DNA of 6,125 bases from Actinomycetota bacterium (GTDB taxonomy: Bacteria > Actinomycetota > Thermoleophilia > Solirubrobacterales > Solirubrobacteraceae). A model generated the notes under the pieces. That model was not told the origin of the DNA. It searched no databases and was given only the letters and a program-made list of their open reading frames with translations. The stretch spans positions 1 to 6,125 of the forward strand of contig SYBY01000377.1 in NCBI GenBank assembly GCA_005788585.1, in the 5' to 3' direction. Below, in pieces: positions 1 through 5,082 of the stretch; the stretch's first letter is position 1, and each line of letters starts with the position of its first letter. The translations under genes and the position numbers were made by a program.

Positions 1-80
1 ACCGCTCCCGACTTCGGAGTCTCCTCAACCAGCTCGCGCAAGCGGGTCAACAGCGCCTTCTGTGCAGTGTTCACCCACAT
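1..80 (-). CDS. N-terminal fragment of an unidentified divergent gene
   Basis: The reverse strand is open from ATG at 80 to the window edge and reads MWVNTAQKALLTRLRELVEE followed by TPKSGA, a plausible amphipathic N-terminal helix. A second possible start is the in-frame GTG at 74. It is better placed, because the purine-rich GAGAAAG lies 7 bases upstream of it, whereas it almost touches the ATG. The gene diverges from the P450 across about 100 bases, a common arrangement for a P450 and its regulator. Only about 25 residues are visible, no family motif is included, and no function can be assigned. A TetR-type regulator with an N-terminal extension is one possibility, but this is only inference from position. 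Confidence 0.5.
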   Translation of the reverse strand, partial: MWVNTAQKALLTRLRELVEETPKSGA

Positions 81-101
81 ACTTTCTCACGCCGGGGCCT
101 G

Positions 102-129
102 TTGACGTGGCACGACGCCTGCATACGGT
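102..129 (+). promoter_or_regulatory. Candidate sigma-70-type promoter for the P450
   Basis: TTGACG at 102-107 closely matches a -35 box. TACGGT at 124-129 keeps the T, A and final T of the -10 consensus at a 16-base spacing, in the relaxed form typical of actinobacteria. It would give a leader of roughly 45 bases before the P450 start. The match is by eye and no transcription start is known. Confidence 0.35.
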
Positions 130-140
130 CCGGTACGGTC
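124..140. repeat. TACGGTC direct repeat, possible operator
   Basis: TACGGTC occurs at 124-130 and again at 134-140, exactly 10 bases apart, and GGTC follows at 141-144. The first copy coincides with the putative -10 box of the P450 promoter. Heptamers one helical turn apart in a short divergent region could be a regulator binding site. No regulator is identified, and in GC-rich DNA such repeats can arise by chance. Confidence 0.3.
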
Positions 141-167
141 GGTCGCGGAGGGGTCGAAAGCGCTACT

Positions 168-175
168 GAGGAGGG
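168..175 (+). promoter_or_regulatory. Ribosome binding site of the P450
   Basis: GAGGAGGG ends 5 bases before the ATG at 181. It is a strong Shine-Dalgarno sequence and fixes the P450 start. Confidence 0.8.
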
Positions 176-180
176 TCGTC

Positions 181-1422
181 ATGAGCACCACCAGCAAGGG
201 GCACACACCGCTGGAGGGCCTGCGAGTCGGAGACCGTGAGCACTATCACGACGGTCCGCCGCACGAGATCTTCCGTCAGTTGCGCGCCGAGTGCCCGGTC
301 CACTGGACCGACGGGATCACGCAGTACCCGGACGAGGACGGCTTCTGGTCGGTCACCACCGCCGACGATGTCCTCGAGGTCAGCCGGGACTGGCAGACGT
401 ACTCGTCGGAGATCGGCGGGTTCACCGCGCTGAAGAACGCGATCCTGCCGCTGGAGCTCCAGCAGGCGATGTTCATCGGGATGGACCCGCCCAAGCACGA
501 CCGCATCAAGGCGCTCTTCCAGCGCGGGTTCACGCCGGGGCGCATCGCGCAGCACGAGGACGAGATCCGCGCGATCACCATCGAGATCCTCGACGGGCTC
601 GAGGGACGTGAGACGTGCGACCTCGTCAGCGATGTCGCGCAGCCGGTCGTCGCACGGGTCATCGGCAGCTTCATGGGCCTGCCGCCCGAGGACGACGCGG
701 TGTGGGCGAACCTCATGAACACCATCCTCGGCGCGGGTGACCCGGACGCGACGCCCGAGGGCGCGCACATCGTCATGGAGCGCGACGTGCCCGAGGTCTT
801 CCGGCGCTGCGGGGAGCTCATCGCCGCCCGGCGCGAGCATCCCACCGACGACCTGACGAGCGTCCTCGTGCACGCCGAGATCGACGGCGAGCGGCTGGAG
901 GAGCATGAGATCGTCATGGGGTTCTTCCTCCTCATGGCCGCCGGGAACGACAGCACGAAGGCGACGTACTGCAGCGGCATGCGCGCGCTCATGGAGCACC
1001 CCGATCAGCGGCAGATGGTGCTCGACGACCCGTCACTCGTGCCCGCCGTCGTCGAGGAGTCCCTGCGGATGTTCCCCGCGTTCGGCCACTTCGCCCGCAC
1101 CGCGACGAAGGACACCGAGCTGCACGGGCAGAAGATCCGGGCGGGCGAGAAGGTGGTCATGTGGTACCCGTCGAGCAACCGCGACGAGACGCGCTACGAG
1201 GACCCCGACCGCTTCGACGTCACCCGCAACCCCGAGCACCAGGCGTTCGGCGCAGGCGGCCGGCACTTCTGCCTGGGGACCGCGCTGGCACGGCTGGAGC
1301 TGCGCATCCTCATAGAGGAGACGCTCGCCCGCTTCCCGGAGATGACGATCGAGGACCCGCCGCAGTTCGTCGAGTCCCCGTTCGCCAACCAGCTCAAGAC
1401 ACTCCGGGTCCGCCTGCGATGA
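181..1422 (+). CDS. Cytochrome P450 monooxygenase, CYP124/125/142-like
   Basis: This is a complete soluble bacterial P450 of 413 residues, the usual length for the class that receives electrons from a ferredoxin and reductase. Neither redox partner is in the window. Visible landmarks are MDPPKHDRIK (101-110, the C-helix region), the I-helix AAGNDST (253-259), ExxR as E293-S-L-R296, and the haem-binding FGAGGRHFCLG (357-367) with Cys365 as the expected iron ligand. The haem motif has 11 residues rather than the common 10, and WYPSSNRDE (328-336) precedes it. Both resemble the sterol- and branched-lipid-oxidising CYP124/125/142 group from memory. In the I-helix, D257 is followed by S258 where P450cam has Thr252, with a Thr next to it. 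The likely reaction is hydroxylation of a lipid, steroid or terpenoid; the substrate cannot be read from sequence. The last 29 bases overlap the convergent gene on the other strand. Confidence 0.95.
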   Translation: MSTTSKGHTPLEGLRVGDREHYHDGPPHEIFRQLRAECPVHWTDGITQYPDEDGFWSVTTADDVLEVSRDWQTYSSEIGGFTALKNAILPLELQQAMFIGMDPPKHDRIKALFQRGFTPGRIAQHEDEIRAITIEILDGLEGRETCDLVSDVAQPVVARVIGSFMGLPPEDDAVWANLMNTILGAGDPDATPEGAHIVMERDVPEVFRRCGELIAARREHPTDDLTSVLVHAEIDGERLEEHEIVMGFFLLMAAGNDSTKATYCSGMRALMEHPDQRQMVLDDPSLVPAVVEESLRMFPAFGHFARTATKDTELHGQKIRAGEKVVMWYPSSNRDETRYEDPDRFDVTRNPEHQAFGAGGRHFCLGTALARLELRILIEETLARFPEMTIEDPPQFVESPFANQLKTLRVRLR

Positions 1423-4003
1423 ACGGGGCGACAACGCGGTCCCAGCGTGCGGACTCGCAGCTGTCGATCCGCCGGAAGTCCCCCTGCACGGCGACGCCGG
1501 ACAGACGGCCGGTGACCTTCGCGGTCTCCGGCCCGTCGACGACCTGGAGGCACAGCCGTCCCTCCGGGACGGGCGCGAAGTCCTGCGGCGTCAGGCGCCG
1601 CGCCGCGGCGCAGCGGTTCGACGTGTCGCTCGCAGTGCACGTGACGAGGATCGTCCGCGGCGCCGCGCCGGGTCGGTCGGTCACGTCGATCCGCAGCTCC
1701 ACCTGCGGCGGCACCGGCACCGACGCGGGTGTGAGCGTCAGGTCGATCGTGTTGCCCGTGCCCTTGGTCAGTGGGCTGATGAAGGACGTCAGCATCCCGC
1801 AGCCCGTCAGGTCGCTGATCGCGTAGGTGCCGGCCAGGCGGCCGCCCTGGAGCGGGTTGAAGCCTGCACCGGAGCGCATCATGGCGACCGACGACGACTT
1901 GGTCTCACAGGTGCCGGGCGACACGATCGGCAGGACGCCGAACAGGTAGAGCTGCGGCAGCCTGATCTTGAAGCGGGACTGGGTGGACAGCACGCCGTTC
2001 CTCAGCGTGCCGCGGGTCTTGTCCGTCTGGGCAAACGCGATGTCTGCCGTCACCGGCAGCAGGCCCAGCACCTTCAGGCGAGCGCGTGACTGGTTGAGGA
2101 TCAGGTCGCCGGTGAACTCGCCTGTGGCGATGTTCAGGGTCGGAGCGATCGACCCGCTCAGCGGCACCGTCCCCTCGGTCAGTGCCTTGAGCTGCGACGA
2201 ACCCTTCAGCGTGAACGGGTAGTTCACGGTCGGGTCCACGGGCTTGGGGATGATGAGCGCGCCGCTGGGGGCCGACACCGCGCCCGCCGCGTCGAACGCC
2301 CGCACCCTGATCTCCTGGCCCACCGGGACGGGCGTGAGCGTGGCGGTGGTCACGTTGCCGACCCGGAGGACCTGGTCGCCGTAGAGCACCTCGTACCCGG
2401 TGACGCCGACGTTGTCGGTGGAGGGCGCCCAGGAGATCGTGGCCGAGGTCGGCGTCACGTCACCGGGCGAGCCGATGAACGGCGTGCCCGGCGCGGTCGG
2501 GGGCACGACGTCGCCCGGACCATCCACCGCGATGTCGACGGTGAAGACCGGCGGCGCCGCCTGTGACGGCGGATCGCACGGGACATCGAACGTGTCCGGG
2601 TCGCCATCGCTGTCGACGGGCACGACGGGCGGAAGCACGATCGGCGCGCCATCCGAGCCGACGGCGCGCAGGTTGAAGTCGATCCGGCCGACGTCCAGCG
2701 TCCCGGTGCCGGGCTGCGGGAAGGTCAGCGCCGGCGTCGAGCCCTCGAGCAGCAGGACGAACTTCCCGGCGGGGCCCGTGTAGTCCGCCTCGGCGACGGT
2801 AAGCGGGATACTGACCGGCAGACTGCCCAGGCCGGGCGCGCGGAAGGTCGCGGACAAGGCGGCGCTGCCCCCGACATCAACGCTGCCGATGAGCTTCAGC
2901 GCCTCGGCCACCTCCGCATCCAGCGTGGCCTCCGCGCGGACGCCGATCGCGGGGAAGGGCTCGCCCGCGATCCACGTCCCCGGCGCGTCGGCGTCCACCG
3001 TCAGGGACATCGGCTGATTGCCGATGAGCGGGATCTTGCACGAGTACTCGCGATCGGTGTCCGTCTCCGGGATCCGCGGCGTGCGGAAGACGAGATCGCC
3101 GCTGGGAGGCGAACTCTGGTACCGGTCGCGTGCCGTGACCCGGATGCGGTACTCGGTGTCGGGGCGCAGTCCGGTCAGGTCGACGGAGGTCGCCGTGCCG
3201 GACACGGTCCGCGTCGCGGGGTCCGGCTCGACGGTCGTCACCACGTAGCTCTGGACGCCGACGTTGTCGGTCGAGGCGGCCCACCCGATCGTTGCGGTCG
3301 TCGGCGTGACGTCGGTCGCGACCGGCGTGCCCGGGGCCGTCGGCGGCTCGAGATCGTCAGGTGCGGTGCCCTGGACGTCGATGTCGGCGAGCTTGCGATC
3401 CTGGTCGGCCGGCGCGAGTGCGCAGACGACGTCGAACGTCTCCGGATCGCCGTCGCTGTCGATCGCGCCGACGGGCGGCAGCACGATGGTGGTCCCGTCC
3501 GCACGGCGCGCGCGCAGGTTCAGGCGCAGGGACTCGACCGACACGACGCTCTCGCCGGACGCGATCTCCGGGACGGGCGTGGGCTCCGTCTGACCGGTGG
3601 CGACGAGCTCGACCGGCCGCTCCGTGTCGTCGAGCGTGACGGGGGCGATGTCGAGCGACGCCGGGACGTTGAGGTTGAGGCCGAACCCGGTGGCCTTCAT
3701 GGTGAGGCTCGCGGTCCCCTCCACGCTCCGGGCGCCCATGAGGGCGTAGCCGCGGCGCGTGTCGAGGTTGGTGGTCGTGACCGCGGTGATCTCAAAGGCG
3801 GGGGACGGCTGACCGGAGCTCCAGACCGATGGCACGTCGGCGGTGACCTCCAGGCGGTGCTCCTGCGAGGTGATCAGCGGGTACTCACAGCTGTAGGTCT
3901 GCGACAGCGTCGCGCCGTGTGCCGGGGCGGCGACGGCTGACGCCGTGGTCGCCAGGACGACGAGGCCCAACATCCTGCTGACGAGACGACGGTGTGCGAT
4001 CAC
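1394..4003 (-). CDS. Secreted modular FN3 protein with C-terminal SSI-like domain
   Basis: The GTG at 4003 gives 869 residues and is chosen because GGAG lies 7 bases upstream and a signal peptide follows at once. That signal has H4-R-R6, a hydrophobic core at about 11-26 and a cleavage region near APAHGA (26-31). An in-frame ATG at 4078 would bury the signal behind 25 residues. Domain order: module A1 (about 37-211), FN3 (220-309, containing STDNVGV), module A2 (320-494), FN3 (501-586), module C (593-759), SSI-like domain (767-861) and a short tail. The ten cysteines fall as pairs, one pair in each A module and in module C and two pairs in the SSI-like domain, as expected for disulfides outside the cytoplasm. 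The A modules resemble actinobacterial DUF6801-type domains from memory. No transmembrane anchor, LPXTG motif or catalytic motif is visible, so it is probably released or held non-covalently. Its role is unknown; adhesion or matrix function is inferred from FN3. Confidence 0.85.
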   Translation of the reverse strand: MIAHRRLVSRMLGLVVLATTASAVAAPAHGATLSQTYSCEYPLITSQEHRLEVTADVPSVWSSGQPSPAFEITAVTTTNLDTRRGYALMGARSVEGTASLTMKATGFGLNLNVPASLDIAPVTLDDTERPVELVATGQTEPTPVPEIASGESVVSVESLRLNLRARRADGTTIVLPPVGAIDSDGDPETFDVVCALAPADQDRKLADIDVQGTAPDDLEPPTAPGTPVATDVTPTTATIGWAASTDNVGVQSYVVTTVEPDPATRTVSGTATSVDLTGLRPDTEYRIRVTARDRYQSSPPSGDLVFRTPRIPETDTDREYSCKIPLIGNQPMSLTVDADAPGTWIAGEPFPAIGVRAEATLDAEVAEALKLIGSVDVGGSAALSATFRAPGLGSLPVSIPLTVAEADYTGPAGKFVLLLEGSTPALTFPQPGTGTLDVGRIDFNLRAVGSDGAPIVLPPVVPVDSDGDPDTFDVPCDPPSQAAPPVFTVDIAVDGPGDVVPPTAPGTPFIGSPGDVTPTSATISWAPSTDNVGVTGYEVLYGDQVLRVGNVTTATLTPVPVGQEIRVRAFDAAGAVSAPSGALIIPKPVDPTVNYPFTLKGSSQLKALTEGTVPLSGSIAPTLNIATGEFTGDLILNQSRARLKVLGLLPVTADIAFAQTDKTRGTLRNGVLSTQSRFKIRLPQLYLFGVLPIVSPGTCETKSSSVAMMRSGAGFNPLQGGRLAGTYAISDLTGCGMLTSFISPLTKGTGNTIDLTLTPASVPVPPQVELRIDVTDRPGAAPRTILVTCTASDTSNRCAAARRLTPQDFAPVPEGRLCLQVVDGPETAKVTGRLSGVAVQGDFRRIDSCESARWDRVVAPFIAGGPGVS
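1421..1705 (-). other. SSI-like (subtilisin inhibitor) domain of the FN3 protein
   Basis: Residues 767-861 can be aligned by eye with Streptomyces subtilisin inhibitor. RTILVTC corresponds to its RAVTLTC strand. Cysteines at 789, 798, 818 and 849 match the four SSI cysteines: the last two intervals are 20 and 31 residues against 21 and 30 in SSI, while the first loop is shortened from 15 to 9. CLQVVDG corresponds to CPMVYDP. A V-x-G and a later G-x-x-V follow, and the final cysteine is followed after 12 residues by Phe, as in SSI. By this alignment the scissile bond would be Q820-V821, with Gln at P1 where SSI has Met. Expected disulfides are C789-C798 and C818-C849. The fold assignment is fairly strong. 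Inhibitory activity is an inference, because the proline before P1 is replaced by Leu. Confidence 0.75.
1727..2227 (-). repeat. Module C, copy 1
   Basis: Residues 593-759 form a unit of about 167 residues that recurs in the second FN3 protein at about 65% identity (109 of 168 positions by hand alignment). Strongly kept parts are VLGLLP, TADI, FAQTDKTRG, YLFGVLPIV, CETKS, PLQGG, ISDL, GCG and ISPLTKG. C699 and C735 are conserved in both copies and probably form a disulfide. Alternating polar and hydrophobic residues suggest beta structure. I recall similar modules in other actinobacterial secreted proteins but cannot name the family. Confidence 0.8.
2246..2503 (-). other. FN3 domain 2 of the SSI-containing protein
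   Basis: Residues 501-586 start with PPTAPGTP and contain ATISWAPSTDNVGVTGYEV followed by an IRVRAFDAAG strand, the typical bacterial FN3 pattern. It links module A2 to module C. The STDNVGV loop is shared with FN3 domain 1 of the same protein. Confidence 0.85.
2522..3046 (-). repeat. Module A, copy 2
   Basis: Residues 320-494 begin YSCKIPLIG and end with a VDSDGDPDTFDVPC segment, matching copy 1 in order and in cysteine placement (C322 and C476). It is a DUF6801-like module from memory. The DSDGD loop just before the second cysteine looks like a calcium-binding loop, but this is inference. Confidence 0.7.
3077..3346 (-). other. FN3 domain 1 of the SSI-containing protein
   Basis: Residues 220-309 run from PPTAPGTP through ATIGWAASTDNVGVQSY and LRPDTEYRIRVTARD, the classic FN3 strand pattern including the Tyr-corner-like TEYRIRV. 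It separates the two A modules. Confidence 0.9.
3371..3895 (-). repeat. Module A, copy 1
   Basis: Residues 37-211 begin YSCEYPLIT just after the signal peptide. They include LRLNLRARRADG and TIVLPPVGAIDSDGDPETF, and end near C194. The same landmarks recur in copy 2 (IDFNLRAVGSDG, IVLPPV, DSDGDP), which shows an internal duplication of the A-FN3 block. C39 and C194 would close the module with a disulfide joining its two ends. Confidence 0.7.
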
Positions 4004-4014
4004 GGGAGAGCTCC
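4004..4014 (-). promoter_or_regulatory. Ribosome binding site that decides the GTG start at 4003
   Basis: On the reverse strand GGAG (4014-4011) is followed by the 7-base spacer CTCTCCC and then GTG at 4003-4001. This supports the GTG start over the ATG at 4078. Confidence 0.7.
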
Positions 4015-4070
4015 ACTCCGGGACTTCTGGGGACCGCGCGAGTCTCTGGTATGGCGCGCCGCCACGCGCA

Positions 4071-4103
4071 GCGATCACTCATCGGTAGAGGGATAACGAT
4101 CGC
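4071..4103. repeat. GCGATC / GATCGC inverted repeat upstream of the FN3-SSI gene
   Basis: GCGATC (4071-4076) and GATCGC (4098-4103) are perfect 6-base inverted arms 21 bases apart, in the 153-base gap between the lactonase stop and the FN3-SSI start. The placement fits a promoter or operator region for the FN3-SSI gene, but no convincing -35/-10 pair was found there, and GCGATCGC-like words are common in GC-rich DNA. Confidence 0.25.
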
Positions 4104-4116
4104 AATCCCAACGCTG

Positions 4117-4143
4117 GCGGGGGTTCTCGGCCGAGACCCCCGC
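4117..4143 (-). terminator. Hairpin terminator after the lactonase gene
   Basis: GCGGGGGTTCTCGG faces CCGAGACCCCCGC, a near-perfect GC-rich stem with one bulged T. It begins 14 bases past the lactonase stop codon. No long U-tract follows on the reverse strand, as is usual for actinobacterial terminators. Confidence 0.7.
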
Positions 4144-4156
4144 TCGCAGAACGTCG

Positions 4157-4984
4157 TCAGCGTGGCACGACGGCGGGCAGCTCCGGAGGCACGCCGCCTG
4201 CATCACGGATCAGCTGCGGCCAGACCACCGGGTCGTGCCCGGGGATGATCGGGAAGCCGCGCTGGGCCGCGATCTCCTTGACCCGCATCAGCGACGCCAG
4301 CCCCTGCTCGGGCGTCGCGTCGATCAGGCCGCCCGGCGAGATCTCCTGCTCGAAGTTCTCGGTCAGGTCACCCGCGTCGTAGGCGAAGACCCAGCCCTGC
4401 CCGTCCTGGGTCTCGATGACGAAGCTCTGGTGCCCGGGTGTGTGGCCCGGGGTCGAGAAGGCGAAGATCCCGGGCGCCAGCTCCTCGTCGCCGTCCATGA
4501 ACCGCCAGTCGATCTGCGGGTCGTCGTAGTCAATGCGGAACATCCCGTGCTGCTCGGGGCCGGGGTGCGTCATCGCATAGTCGTACTCGGCGCGCTGCAC
4601 CCAGACCGGCACGCGTGCCTCGAACAGCCGCAGGCACCCCGCGTGATCGTTGTGCAGGTGCGAGAGGAAGATCCGTGTCACGTCCTCCAGGCGCACGTCC
4701 CAGGCGGCGAGGGCGTCGATCAGCGCCTCGTCCCCGTCAGGCAGGTACGGCGTGATGGACATGTTGCGGCCGTGCAGGCGCGCGAAGAGCCACGGGTCGC
4801 GGACGATGGCACTGTTGATGCCCACGTCGATGAGCGTCCAGCCGTCATCGGTGTCCAGCAGCAGGGCCGGGACCGGCTCGACGAGCATCTCGCCGCTCGT
4901 GTCGCCATGGAGCGAGAACGACCGCGGCAAGCGCTCCCAGCCGAGGATGAGCGGGATCACGCGACGGACGCTGCTGGTGGCCAT
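4157..4984 (-). CDS. N-acyl homoserine lactonase-like MBL-fold hydrolase
   Basis: This 275-residue cytoplasmic protein belongs to the metallo-beta-lactamase fold, AiiA/AttM-type lactonase branch, which opens the lactone ring of acyl-homoserine lactone signals or related lactones. Two-metal-site motifs, counted from the chosen start, are SHLHNDHAG (108-116; ligands H109, H111, D113 and H114), STPGHTPGHQS (177-187; ligand H181), the bridging D203 in YDAGDLTENF, and H250 in PGHDP. The stretch from TPGHTPGHQS through ENFE to GHD follows Bacillus AiiA closely. Two active-site positions differ: AiiA Tyr194 aligns with D206 and AiiA Phe107 with N112. The substrate may therefore not be a typical acyl-homoserine lactone. 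ATG at 4984 is preferred because AGG lies 9 bases upstream. An ATG at 4993 would add 3 residues but has AGG directly against it. There is no signal peptide. Hairpins flank the gene on both sides, and it sits between the two FN3 genes. Confidence 0.88.
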   Translation of the reverse strand: MATSSVRRVIPLILGWERLPRSFSLHGDTSGEMLVEPVPALLLDTDDGWTLIDVGINSAIVRDPWLFARLHGRNMSITPYLPDGDEALIDALAAWDVRLEDVTRIFLSHLHNDHAGCLRLFEARVPVWVQRAEYDYAMTHPGPEQHGMFRIDYDDPQIDWRFMDGDEELAPGIFAFSTPGHTPGHQSFVIETQDGQGWVFAYDAGDLTENFEQEISPGGLIDATPEQGLASLMRVKEIAAQRGFPIIPGHDPVVWPQLIRDAGGVPPELPAVVPR

Positions 4985-5020
4985 GGAGCGCATCCTGCCA
5001 GCCCCGCCCCGAAACGCACA

Positions 5021-5052
5021 GCGCCCCCGCCACCTGATGGTGACGGGGGCGC
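5021..5052 (-). terminator. Strong hairpin terminator after the second FN3 gene
   Basis: GCGCCCCCGCCACC pairs with GGTGACGGGGGCGC around a TGAT loop: a 14-base stem with a single C/A mismatch. It lies about 30 bases past the stop at 5083 and about 36 bases before the lactonase start. A short TTT tract follows on the reverse strand. It probably separates the FN3 transcript from the lactonase, leaving little room for a lactonase promoter. Confidence 0.85.
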
Positions 5053-5058
5053 CGAGAC

Positions 5059-5076
5059 TGCGTCACACGTGACGCA
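5059..5076. repeat. Perfect palindrome TGCGTCAC-AC-GTGACGCA
   Basis: The 8-base arms are perfect inverted repeats with a 2-base centre. They start 6 bases beyond the stop of the second FN3 gene and just before the larger hairpin. In RNA this would be a 7-base stem with a CACG tetraloop. As DNA it has the size and symmetry of a dimeric regulator site and lies upstream of the lactonase. The two roles cannot be told apart here. Confidence 0.6.
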
Positions 5077-5082
5077 ACCGGA

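Noticed and set aside
163..999. Long reverse-strand open frame opposite the P450
   Set aside because: It is an antisense shadow in GC-rich coding DNA. Its translation is Arg/Asp/Val-rich with no motif, while the forward frame has full P450 signatures.
1161..1826. Forward open frame spanning the P450 end and the SSI-like region
   Set aside because: It is out of frame with the P450 and antisense to the SSI-like domain, without a ribosome site or motif.
3983..4003. Twin-arginine export signal (HRRLVSR)
   Set aside because: The pair of arginines lacks the rest of the consensus (no S/T before and no F-L-K after), so an ordinary Sec signal is more likely.
4004..4078. 25-residue N-terminal extension of the FN3-SSI protein from ATG 4078
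   Set aside because: It would put the signal peptide internally. GTG 4003 has a well-spaced GGAG and an immediate signal sequence.
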